DNA of 64,000 bases from Croceitalea dokdonensis DOKDO 023 (lineage in GTDB: Bacteria; Bacteroidota; Bacteroidia; Flavobacteriales; Flavobacteriaceae). The notes below the pieces were generated by a model. That model did not search any database and was not told the DNA's origin. It saw nothing but the letters and a program-made list of their open reading frames with translations. The translations under genes were made by a program, and so were the position numbers. Where the stretch lies: contig NZ_LDJX01000005.1 of the NCBI RefSeq assembly GCF_001306415.1, positions 1 to 64,000 on the forward strand, in the 5' to 3' direction. This document shows positions 1 to 6,645 of the stretch, piece by piece (position 1 is the first letter of the stretch; every line of letters begins with the position of its first letter).

Positions 1-165
1 TTTATCGTTAGGGTCGGACACCCATTTGTTGACCTCCCTGGTGATGGTGGAACGTGAACGACCGAGCTTTTTTGCTATAAAGGATTTGGTCTTTTTCTCT
101 TCCAAAAGTGTCTGGATAATGACACGCTCCTCAAGTGACAACCGTTTGTGCTTTTTTGTCTTCAT
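1..165 (-). CDS. IS30-family transposase, N-terminal part (runs off the window)
   Basis: The minus strand is open from an ATG at 163-165 to the window edge. The 55 residues start MKTKKHKRLSLEERVIIQTL and continue with a Lys-rich helix-turn-helix (IAKKLGRSRSTITREVNKW), which is the N-terminal HTH_38 module of IS30-type transposases. The DDE catalytic domain would lie to the left of the window. The right end of the element should fall between 166 and about 230, but I could not fix its terminal inverted repeat. It abuts the first hairpin site of the cassette array, so the IS may have interrupted or capped the array. The family call is good; whether the element is intact is unknown. Confidence 0.8.
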   Translation of the reverse strand, partial: MKTKKHKRLSLEERVIIQTLLEEKKTKSFIAKKLGRSRSTITREVNKWVSDPNDK

Positions 166-233
166 ACAACAAATCTAAAAATTGGATTTGTTGCGTTAAG
201 TTATTGAACTCGCACGGTCATTTTCAATATTGT

Positions 234-364
234 GCCCAACGGTCTGGGCTATGAGTAGTTGCGTGGTTTAGAGGTTAACTTTGCAAGTACACACCAAACT
301 GAAAATCCGCGAGGATTTTCAGAAGTAGGCGAGAACAAGCAATTACTTATAGCCATTGTTAGGG
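234..364 (-). repeat. attC-like cassette recombination site 1
   Basis: The core GCCCAAC (234-240) and the core GTTAGGG (358-364) enclose two nested inverted repeats: an outer pair GGCTATGAGTAGTTGC (248-263) with GCAATTACTTATAGCC (339-354), and an inner perfect hairpin GAAAATCC/GGATTTTC (301-320). The layout (RYYYAAC-like core, imperfect stem, GTTRRRY-like core) is that of an integron attC site. The left core differs from the right one, as expected if each half belongs to a different cassette. Confidence 0.7.
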
Positions 365-1306
365 TTAGTTTTTTATCCACTCAATTGCATTTTTAGACAT
401 TCTTTTGTAGTCATGACCTACATTTTTTATAGTGTCTATTTCCCAATTAAATGTCCAATTATTTTTGTTTTTCAATTTCTTATTCGCATTAAAAAAGGTT
501 GTTCCACGTTCCAGCCTATGTGCCCCTTGTTCCATTGCCAATTCAGTTGTTCTAAAAGTTCCTAAACTTGGGTCATTATCTAATTCGCCCAATAGAATAA
601 CCAATCTCTTATTATAAGATTTTTGCAAATCTATTCCTGTATTTTGAATGCCATACGGAAATTCAAGCTTCTCATTTGGCAAACTGTAAAATCCAGAATT
701 AGCAGAGATAGCTGTTCTAATTCTCGATTCTGGCATCAACATTACCATTCTATGCACAAATTGTCCACCAGCAGAATGTCCAAAAATGTCGTATTGTTCG
801 TTTGTAATATTGTTAACAGATTTAATATGGTCAAATATGTTTTCAACCACCGAATATGCCCATTCGCTTTTTGGGTTCTTAGTTCCAAAAAATGTGTATA
901 GATTTCCCTCTTGATAGTCGTTAGTTGTGTATTTTGAAAACTTATTTTCGAATTCAGGTGCCAATATTAAAAGGTTATTTTCATCAGCTAATTCAATCCA
1001 AGCGTTTAGATAGTCATCTGCATTTCGACCACCACCGTGCATAACGAAAACTATTTTGTCTTCATCATTCCAACTTTCAGGTTTATAAGTCCATACCTTA
1101 ATCGATTTTCTCTTACTATCTTTATAAGCGTAGATAACAAAAGAGTCTATTCCGCTGTCAATTTTTTTGATTTCCGTTATTTCAGGTCCTTTTGGAAGTA
1201 CATAGAGGTAAACATAACCTGTAACTGAAAGAAGTAAAAGGATTGAAAAGGTATATAAGATTACCTTTTTTAAAATTCTAAATGTCTTGTTCATTTTAAT
1301 TCTCAA
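365..1306 (-). CDS. Membrane-anchored alpha/beta hydrolase (cassette 1 cargo)
   Basis: This 313-residue protein has one N-terminal membrane segment (about residues 15-36), so it is probably tethered to the inner membrane with an extracytoplasmic catalytic domain. Hydrolase marks are an oxyanion-type MHGGG, the nucleophile elbow GHSAGG, a later GELDND acid and a C-terminal VGHD histidine, giving a full Ser-Asp-His triad. It resembles polyhydroxybutyrate-depolymerase/feruloyl-esterase-like hydrolases; the substrate is unknown. A second ATG at 1294 (MNKTFRI) is an equally good start. The stop codon TAA (365-367) lies in the extended cassette-end inverted repeat, and only 14-17 bp separate the start from the next site, so the gene has no visible promoter of its own. 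This is typical of integron cassette cargo. Confidence 0.8.
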   Translation of the reverse strand: MRIKMNKTFRILKKVILYTFSILLLLSVTGYVYLYVLPKGPEITEIKKIDSGIDSFVIYAYKDSKRKSIKVWTYKPESWNDEDKIVFVMHGGGRNADDYLNAWIELADENNLLILAPEFENKFSKYTTNDYQEGNLYTFFGTKNPKSEWAYSVVENIFDHIKSVNNITNEQYDIFGHSAGGQFVHRMVMLMPESRIRTAISANSGFYSLPNEKLEFPYGIQNTGIDLQKSYNKRLVILLGELDNDPSLGTFRTTELAMEQGAHRLERGTTFFNANKKLKNKNNWTFNWEIDTIKNVGHDYKRMSKNAIEWIKN

Positions 1307-1323
1307 ATGTTGTTTTAAATTAA

Positions 1324-1456
1324 CCCTAACGTGTTTGTGTATGGTTAGTTGCGTGGTTAAGCCTTAAAGTTAGCAAACAAATCACAGATAGAAAATTCCA
1401 GCGGAATTTTCGTAAGTCGGCAGTGACCAAGCAATTAATTATACACGGTGTTGTGC
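1324..1456 (-). repeat. attC-like cassette recombination site 2
   Basis: The cores are CCCTAAC (1324-1330) and GTTGTGC (1450-1456). The outer arms GTGTATGGTTAGTTGC and GCAATTAATTATACAC pair with a few mismatches, and an inner perfect hairpin GAAAATTCC/GGAATTTTC (1391-1411) sits between them. TAACCCTAAC at the left edge is the exact reverse complement of GTTAGGGTTA at the right end of site 1, so these two ends belong to the same cassette. Confidence 0.75.
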
Positions 1457-1464
1457 ATAGTTTT

Positions 1465-1857
1465 TTATTCTCCCGCGACTCCGATGAACATTAGATATTC
1501 AATTTCGGTATCATAGATTTCGATTAATTCGTCTTTAGTCAGGTCAACTTTTTCCTCATTCAGAGCATATTCCACCATTTTGTTAATATCCAATTCTACG
1601 TTCGATTCAGATTCGCTTTCAGGATTTGGATTGTCAGAAGTCAGTCCAGTTTTCTCCATATAATTCATTTCCGCAAGTAGAGCGTCACGAATCAAATTCA
1701 AGCCAGATTTTTTCTTATTCAGCTTTAATGCAATGAAACAAGTCGCCTCGTCCAAATCATAGATTTCTTTTCCAGCGTTATTTTCATTCACAGTACAGAT
1801 TGGTTCGTTTTTACAACCGAAAAATGAGAGTAAAGTCAAGATTAATATTTTTTTCAC
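1465..1857 (-). CDS. Small predicted lipoprotein (cassette 2 cargo)
   Basis: A 130-residue protein with a lipoprotein signal peptide: MKK, a hydrophobic stretch and the lipobox SFFGC, with Cys at residue 15. The mature part is acidic, with a Pro/Ser/Glu-rich linker around residues 75-88 (NPNPESESES) and no recognised domain. The gene fills its cassette: 8 bp separate the stop from site 2 and about 20 bp separate the start from site 3, leaving no room for a promoter. The function is not recognisable; orphan secreted or lipoprotein ORFs are common integron cargo. Confidence 0.7.
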   Translation of the reverse strand: MKKILILTLLSFFGCKNEPICTVNENNAGKEIYDLDEATCFIALKLNKKKSGLNLIRDALLAEMNYMEKTGLTSDNPNPESESESNVELDINKMVEYALNEEKVDLTKDELIEIYDTEIEYLMFIGVAGE

Positions 1858-1876
1858 GTTTCTTGGGTTAAATTAT

Positions 1877-2076
1877 GCACAACGGTCACGGCTATGGCAA
1901 GTAGGGCAGATGATAAGCACTTATCTTTCCGCCAAACCCGTAGCCAAAGCTTTTGCATTTTGTTTTTATTTTATCTATTCTAAAAGCCAAATCAAAAGAT
2001 TTGGCGGACTTCGCAAACACGCCCAAGCTAATCGTTTCAGCACTTACCGCCCTATTTGCTATAGCCATTGTTATCT
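1877..2076 (-). repeat. attC-like cassette recombination site 3
   Basis: The cores are GCACAAC (1877-1883) and GTTATCT (2070-2076). The outer arms CGGCTATGGCAAGTAGGGC and CGCCCTATTTGCTATAGCC pair closely; an inner perfect hairpin GCCAAATC/GATTTGGC lies at about 1986-2005. ATGCACAAC at its left matches GTTGTGCAT at the right end of site 2 as an inverted repeat, defining cassette 2. At about 200 bp it is longer than sites 1 and 2. Confidence 0.75.
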
Positions 2077-2086
2077 TTAGTGCTTT

Positions 2087-2419
2087 TTACGCAACCTTGA
2101 ATTCCGAGTCATTCATTTGTACACTGAACTTTATATTCGCCTTTAGTGCGTTAAACACTTTTAAAATAGTTTCAATCGTTACGTTTTTTGCGCTTCGCTC
2201 CAGTTTAGAAATCTGTGACTTTTGAACTCCAATCAATTCACCAAGTTGTTCTTGGGTCAATTTCCGTTCTTTTCGCACGGACTTAATCATTTCGCCCAAG
2301 ACCTCCATTCGCAAATCGAATTCATACTTGTCCCTATCCGCTGTTCCAATTTTCCCGATGTCCTTGTCCTTCATTTGGTCAAGGGTCATCATTTTCATCT
2401 TTTTCTTTTTTGTTGCCAT
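2087..2419 (-). CDS. XRE-family antitoxin, HigA-like (cassette 3)
   Basis: A 110-residue protein: a lysine-rich N-terminus, then a Cro/C1 helix-turn-helix at about residues 50-105 (RKERKLTQEQLGELIGVQKS, then ISKLER). It is encoded 11 bp downstream of a RelE/HigB-like toxin gene on the same strand, the toxin-first order of HigBA systems. It should neutralise the toxin and repress the shared promoter. Toxin-antitoxin cassettes are known to stabilise integron arrays, which fits its place here. Confidence 0.85.
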   Translation of the reverse strand: MATKKKKMKMMTLDQMKDKDIGKIGTADRDKYEFDLRMEVLGEMIKSVRKERKLTQEQLGELIGVQKSQISKLERSAKNVTIETILKVFNALKANIKFSVQMNDSEFKVA

Positions 2420-2430
2420 AACCTTTGTTT

Positions 2431-2763
2431 TTATTGCTCGAAATATTCCGTTCGAATCTGTTTTGCTTTCTCGATTTCAGCTTTTGGAACCTTGTCCGTT
2501 TTTTTAACCATTCCGTGCGTTAAAATCACAAGCGTTTCGGTTTTGCCCGTCCTATCCCAGAATGCGAAAAGTCGGTATTGAAGTCCTGCGTATTTTGTCC
2601 TGAATTCCCAAATGTCGTCCGTCAGTTTCTTGAACAATTTTGGGTCAAGTCCAAGTTTTGCCTTGTCCAGATTATAGTAAATCTTTGCTTTTGCTTTCTT
2701 GTCGACCTTTGACATAAAGTCAATAGCCTGCTCAAGAAAAACGACTTCAAACCTTTTTTCCAT
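2431..2763 (-). CDS. HigB/RelE-type toxin (phage Gp49-like) (cassette 3)
   Basis: A 110-residue basic protein with the Gp49-like HigB pattern: FLEQAIDFMSKVDKKAKAKI, then LFKKLTDDIWEFRTKYAGLQYRLFAFW and a C-terminal LTHGMVKKTDKVPKAEIEKA. Proteins of this family are ribosome-associated mRNA endonucleases. It precedes the XRE antitoxin gene. A TATATTTG sequence on the minus strand (2789-2796) is a good Bacteroidota -7 element, so this cassette, unlike cassettes 1 and 2, appears to carry its own promoter. Confidence 0.88.
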   Translation of the reverse strand: MEKRFEVVFLEQAIDFMSKVDKKAKAKIYYNLDKAKLGLDPKLFKKLTDDIWEFRTKYAGLQYRLFAFWDRTGKTETLVILTHGMVKKTDKVPKAEIEKAKQIRTEYFEQ

Positions 2764-2788
2764 TCTGTTTATGTGCCCATTTATAAGA

Positions 2789-2796
2789 CAAATATA
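2789..2796 (-). promoter_or_regulatory. Candidate -7 element of the higBA cassette
   Basis: TATATTTG on the minus strand matches the Bacteroidota consensus TAnnTTTG and lies about 26 bp before the toxin ATG. No good TTTG is seen at the -33 position, so this is only half a promoter. Confidence 0.5.
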
Positions 2797-2846
2797 AATA
2801 AAAAAGTTGAATTATATAGAAACTTTTATATTTTGGTCAGCATTAA

Positions 2847-3042
2847 AGATAACGGTTCAGCTAAACGTAGTGCGGGGGCAAGTATGCGATGACTGCTGCG
2901 CCCCGGCCCTGAGCTGAAGCTTTTGGTTTAGGTTTATTTTTTTCTTCAAAGCTAAATCCCAAAGGTTTAGCGACCCCATAAATATACACAGACCTTTGGG
3001 TTTTGCCCCCAACCCCCGCATTACGTTTAGCTTTTGTTGCCA
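2847..3042 (-). repeat. attC-like cassette recombination site 4
   Basis: The core AGATAAC (2847-2853) and the core GTTGCCA (3036-3042) flank a strong near-perfect stem of 18-19 bp: GCTAAACGTAGTGCGGGGG (2860-2878) with CCCCCGCATTACGTTTAGC (3013-3031). A further hairpin GCTAAATCC/GGTTTAGC lies inside at about 2951-2971. TAAAGATAAC on its left is the exact inverted match of GTTATCTTTA at the right of site 3, closing cassette 3. Confidence 0.75.
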
Positions 3043-3270
3043 CACGTATTTTTTATGCGCCGTTGCTTGCGCCCTTCCACCCCGGGAGGGGGAAGTCCGC
3101 GTAGTGCTTGCGTAGCTGCTCCGCACAGATTGGAAGGTTTTCCCATAACAGTTGCGCACTGCTTGGGCACCGTCCACTCGCCAATTTTCGAGTCCGTTTG
3201 CGTACCTGTTTTGAGCGTCCACGTAGCGCAATTCCCTACTTTATTTTACCTGCTCGATATGTATGGCAAC
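3037..3270. mobile_element. Cassette 4: gene-less cassette next to the integrase
   Basis: GTTGCCACACGTA (3036-3048) and TATGTATGGCAAC (3258-3270) form the same kind of matching inverted boundary as the other cassettes (one or two mismatches). The 234 bp between hold no convincing gene: the open frames have low-complexity composition and no family resemblance. It could carry a promoter or a small RNA, or be a decayed cassette. Confidence 0.55.
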
Positions 3271-3301
3271 AGTTGTATAAACGTAGTTTATTACGTTTAT
3301 A
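3264..3301. repeat. Mini hairpin site 5 at the integrase-proximal end (attI candidate)
   Basis: TGGCAAC (3264-3270) is followed by a perfect 10-bp-arm hairpin TATAAACGTA/TACGTTTATA with a 6-nt loop (3276-3301). The stem shares TAAACGTA with the stem of site 4 but the site is much shorter and no GTT core follows on the right. It lies 15 bp from the integrase stop codon, where a primary insertion site would be expected. Confidence 0.5.
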
Positions 3302-3316
3302 TCTATTTTGTGCACA

Positions 3317-4444
3317 CTAATCTAAAGGATTTTTAATGCATTTAAAAGTATTAGTGGCCACATGGGTGTAAATTTCAGTTGTTTTACTGGAACCATGCCC
3401 CAAAAGTACTTGTATTTGCCTAAGATCGGCCCCGGATTCCAACAAATGGGTCGCAAAGCTATGGCGCAGTACATGGGGTGTTACCCTGGTTCGTATATGG
3501 GCTTTTCTTGCTGCGGCCCTTACAATGCTCAGAACGCTTTCGCCACTGTATTTAGTTCCTTTCCGGCCCTCAAATAAATAGGTTTTGGGCCTATGCATCA
3601 CATAGTACTTTCTAAGGTCCGTTAAAGCGGTTTTGGATAGTAAGGTAAGCCTATCCTTGTTGCCTTTTGCATTTTTTATGTGTATCAACATACGTTGGCC
3701 GTCTATGTCCTGCGGCTTTAGGTTTAACAGCTCGCTACGTCTTAGACCGGAGCTATACAGCAATTGTACAATACACCTATGCTTAATATTGTTGGTATGG
3801 GCAATCATGGACAATACCTCTTCTTTGGAGATCACCGTGGGCAGTTTGCGCTCTTTTCTGGGCCGCTCTATGGCGTAGAGACGGTTGGGCATGCCCAACA
3901 CCACCTCGTAGTAAAATTTAATGGCGTTGATCGTTTGGTTCAGGTAGGAGTTGGAAGCGTTTTTGTTGATAAGCGTTTGCAAAAAGGCCCGTACATCACT
4001 CTCGTTAAGACTGTTTGGTTCCTTGGTTTTGTAGTGGTTAAGGAACATTTCAAAACAGTGGACATAGGTTTTAACCGTACTGCGGGCATACCTTTTTAAT
4101 TCTAGCTTTAGTAAGTATTCCTCCGGACAAAATCTATGGCCGGGTATGGGCTTTCTGTTCCTTAACCAGGCAACATCCACCACCGTATTGCTCCTTTTTA
4201 TGGCCCTATTGGTCAAAAAACGGTTATAGTTGATATAGACCACCCCTTTAAAGGTGTTGAAGATTATGCCCAGGTTGGCTTTGTTATGTGGAATGTATGC
4301 CATGTTGTAGCGGTGGCTCCATTTAGGGTTGGGAAGTCCCTTGACCAAGCTTTGGATGAGCCGGTCTGGGGCAAATTTAATGCCGATGAATTTTTCCCCT
4401 TTAATCATTAAATGGTATAGGGTGATAGATTTTATGGAATCCAT
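3317..4444 (-). CDS. Tyrosine recombinase, candidate cassette integrase
   Basis: A 375-residue site-specific recombinase. Residues about 1-95 are an extra N-terminal domain (GIKFAPDRLIQSLVKGLPNP followed by KWS), a SAM-like core-binding domain follows at about 105-190, and the catalytic domain at about 200-370. Catalytic residues are all visible: R235 (SSGLRRSELL), K263 (KGNKDRL), H324 and R327 (TPHVLRHSFATHLL), H350 (LLGH) and Y359 (EIYTH). The C-terminal THVATNTFKCIKNPLD tail resembles the IntI/XerD end. The extra patch that marks IntI between boxes I and II is absent, so this is not a canonical integron integrase. It reads in the same direction as the cassettes, and its stop codon lies 15 bp from hairpin site 5, which makes it the likely enzyme of the array. 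Confidence 0.88.
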   Translation of the reverse strand: MDSIKSITLYHLMIKGEKFIGIKFAPDRLIQSLVKGLPNPKWSHRYNMAYIPHNKANLGIIFNTFKGVVYINYNRFLTNRAIKRSNTVVDVAWLRNRKPIPGHRFCPEEYLLKLELKRYARSTVKTYVHCFEMFLNHYKTKEPNSLNESDVRAFLQTLINKNASNSYLNQTINAIKFYYEVVLGMPNRLYAIERPRKERKLPTVISKEEVLSMIAHTNNIKHRCIVQLLYSSGLRRSELLNLKPQDIDGQRMLIHIKNAKGNKDRLTLLSKTALTDLRKYYVMHRPKTYLFEGRKGTKYSGESVLSIVRAAARKAHIRTRVTPHVLRHSFATHLLESGADLRQIQVLLGHGSSKTTEIYTHVATNTFKCIKNPLD

Positions 4445-4478
4445 TGTGCAATCCTAAGCAAGAAATGGAATTTAAATG

Positions 4479-4500
4479 GTATATTATGCGTATAATATAC
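4479..4500. promoter_or_regulatory. Palindromic operator candidate between integrase and zinc-ribbon gene
   Basis: GTATATTAT (4479-4487) and ATAATATAC (4492-4500) form a perfect inverted repeat with a 4-nt centre. It lies 35 bp before the integrase start and 9 bp before the likely start of the divergent zinc-ribbon gene, a good place for a shared repressor or autoregulator site. Confidence 0.5.
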
Positions 4501-4508
4501 TGCTAATT

Positions 4509-4886
4509 ATGTCCAAAAAAAATTGCCCCATTTGCAATGCCGTGGTGACCGGCCGCACGGATAAGATATTTTGCTCCATCAAATGCAAATCCATAGACCA
4601 ATATGAGCAAAGACAGCAAAAAGAGGCTTTCTATTTTAAGGTAGACAGGCAACTCCGCACCAACAGAAAAATATTGCGCAAACACAATAAAGCGGGTTTT
4701 ACCACCCTAAGGGCCTCCACTTTGGCATCAGAAGGCTTCAACCCCAAATTTTTCACGCATTACTGGAAAAATAAAAAAGGGGAGGTCTACTTATTTGTGT
4801 ATGAATATGGTTTTCTAAAAAAACGGATCCATGCAAAGGACAAATACGTCTTGGTCACCTGGCAGGACTATATGTCCACCCCCTAA
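4509..4886 (+). CDS. Zinc-ribbon protein next to the integrase, unknown function
   Basis: 125 residues from the ATG at 4509. The frame is also open from an ATG at 4476, but the palindrome lies there and MSKKNCPIC gives the natural N-terminus. A four-cysteine zinc ribbon (CPIC about 20 residues before CSIKC) is followed by a basic helical middle (RQLRTNRKILRKHNKAGF) and an aromatic C-terminal half (FFTHYWKNKKGEVYLFVYEY). This composition suggests DNA or RNA binding. It diverges from the integrase across a 22-bp palindrome. Proteins of this type are conserved in Bacteroidota, but I do not know a function; a regulator or accessory factor of the integrase is an inference from position only. Confidence 0.7.
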   Translation: MSKKNCPICNAVVTGRTDKIFCSIKCKSIDQYEQRQQKEAFYFKVDRQLRTNRKILRKHNKAGFTTLRASTLASEGFNPKFFTHYWKNKKGEVYLFVYEYGFLKKRIHAKDKYVLVTWQDYMSTP

Positions 4887-4952
4887 ACAAAATAAAGCTT
4901 ACATCGTAGCGATTGGGGCACGTTAAAAAGGGCAAGTGGGTCTACAAATCAT

Positions 4953-4988
4953 AAAAAAAGCCTTCCAGTTTCCTGAAAGGCTTGTTTT
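4953..4988 (-). terminator. Terminator, tRNA-fMet (possibly bidirectional)
   Basis: AAGCCTT and AAGGCTT arms are flanked by an A-tract on the left and a T-tract on the right, so it can act on both strands: after the tRNA on the minus strand and after the zinc-ribbon gene on the plus strand. Confidence 0.7.
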
Positions 4989-4994
4989 TGCTAG

Positions 4995-5067
<73 letters not shown>

Positions 5068-5147
5068 ATATGGGTTTCTTCTCACTTGTTTTAAAAACAT
5101 CGACACATGACACCAACGAGAAGAACGCTACTATTTGTAACGGGCGT

Positions 5148-5179
5148 CAAATATACAACTGTTTTTTCCTTAAATCAAA
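5148..5179 (-). promoter_or_regulatory. Promoter of tRNA-fMet
   Basis: On the minus strand TTTG (5179-5176) is followed after 20 nt by TATATTTG (5155-5148), close to the Bacteroidota TTTG-N19-TAnnTTTG consensus, about 80 bp before the tRNA. Confidence 0.6.
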
Positions 5180-5262
5180 ATACTTGCCATAATTAGTGCG
5201 GTAATTGGCAGATTCTTTAACAGGCTTTAAGATTTTTGGCGTAAATAACTACCTTCGGAACC

Positions 5263-6645
5263 ATGAAAGAGTTCAACGATATTTTGCTAAAGGCCATTTC
5301 GGGCACAGAATGGCCCATGTTTCTCTTGTTGATAGGGGGTGGCTTATTTTTGGTCCTATTTTCCAAAGGTCTACCCTATCGGTATTTTGGTCACGCCGTG
5401 GCCATAGCCCGGGGCAAATATGATGATGTTACCGCCAAAGGGGAAGTTAGTTCACTCCAGGCCTTATCTGCCGCTGTGGCCGCAACGGTGGGCTTGGGAA
5501 ATATTTCCGGTGTGGCCATTGCCATTCATGACGGTGGCCCGGGGGTTGTTTTCTGGATTTGGATGACGGCCCTCATTGGCATGTGCATCAAATTTTATTC
5601 TTGTAGCCTCTCCATTATGTTCAGGGGCCAAGATTCCAACGGTAATCTGCAAGGCGGCCCCATGTACTATATCACCAAAGGATTGGGCCAAAAGGCCAAA
5701 CCGCTGGCCATCTTTTTTAGTATTGCCGGGCTGTTTGGGTTTTTAGGGGTGTTCACCGCCAATCAGTTCACGGAAACCTTTATGAGCGTGGTTAGGCCAG
5801 AAGAACGTTTGTTGGCTTTGGGAGGCACGGCAACCGACCCACTTTTTAATTGGAAGCTCACTATTGGGCTGGTGTTGGCCCTTGTTTCCTCCTTCGTGAT
5901 TTTTGGCGGATTAAAGAATATAGCCAAAGTAGCCACGGCCATAGTGCCCTTTATGGTCATGGTCTATCTGGTGGCGGTCATTGCGGTAATGGTATTGAAT
6001 GCCTCACAGGTGCTACCATCCTTAAAATTGATCATAACAGAGGCCTTTAACACCAAAACAGCCGTTACCGGAGGCTTTTGGGGACTGGTGATCATTGGGG
6101 TGAGAAGGGCCATGTTTTCCAATGAGGCCGGGCTGGGCTCGGCACCCATGTACCACGGACAGTCTAGAACCAATGAACCTATCAGAGAAGGGCTTGTGGC
6201 CATGTTGGGCCCTTTTATAGATACTATTTTGGTCTGTACCTGTACCGCGGTGGTGCTTATACTCAGCGGGGCCTATCTGCAGGAAGGAAGTGGTATTGTC
6301 ATGACCCTAAATGCCTTTAATACCGCCTTGGGCAGTTGGGGCGGTGTGTTGTTAATGGTCATTGTTTCTGCCTTTGCCTTGTCTACCCTGTTTACCTATT
6401 CCTATTACGGCGTAAAAAGTTTGTCTTACCTCACCAATGCCAAAATAGGTAAATGGTATAACGTGTATTTTGTGGTCATGATCATCTTTGCGGCCATTGC
6501 TTCGCTAGAGTTGGTCAAAAACCTCATAGACCTCTCTTATGCGTTAATGGTAATTCCAAATATGATTGCCGTACTTTTACTGGCGCCAAAGGTAAACAGT
6601 GCCGCCAAGGTCTACTTTCAAAAATTAGGGAATGCAAAAACATAG
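5263..6645 (+). CDS. AGCS-family sodium:alanine/glycine symporter
   Basis: A 460-residue inner-membrane protein with about 10-11 hydrophobic segments that imports small neutral amino acids with sodium. Family marks include AATVGLGNISGVAIA near residues 70-85, QGGPMYYI and the signature GVRRAMFSNEAGLGSAPMYH in the middle, with ALSTLFTYSYYG towards the end. Length and motif order match AlsT/DagA carriers. The last 14 bp overlap era, so the two are probably co-transcribed, although they share no pathway. The start is an ATG after an AT-rich leader and no alternative start is needed. Confidence 0.92.
   Translation: MKEFNDILLKAISGTEWPMFLLLIGGGLFLVLFSKGLPYRYFGHAVAIARGKYDDVTAKGEVSSLQALSAAVAATVGLGNISGVAIAIHDGGPGVVFWIWMTALIGMCIKFYSCSLSIMFRGQDSNGNLQGGPMYYITKGLGQKAKPLAIFFSIAGLFGFLGVFTANQFTETFMSVVRPEERLLALGGTATDPLFNWKLTIGLVLALVSSFVIFGGLKNIAKVATAIVPFMVMVYLVAVIAVMVLNASQVLPSLKLIITEAFNTKTAVTGGFWGLVIIGVRRAMFSNEAGLGSAPMYHGQSRTNEPIREGLVAMLGPFIDTILVCTCTAVVLILSGAYLQEGSGIVMTLNAFNTALGSWGGVLLMVIVSAFALSTLFTYSYYGVKSLSYLTNAKIGKWYNVYFVVMIIFAAIASLELVKNLIDLSYALMVIPNMIAVLLLAPKVNSAAKVYFQKLGNAKT

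Noticed and set aside
2857-3336. Open frames in both strands over site 4 and cassette 4
   Set aside because: They run through hairpin sites and have low-complexity, family-less translations; the DNA is better explained by the sites.
3317-4444. Canonical IntI integron integrase
   Set aside because: The protein lacks the additional IntI patch between catalytic boxes I and II, so the locus is described as integron-like only.
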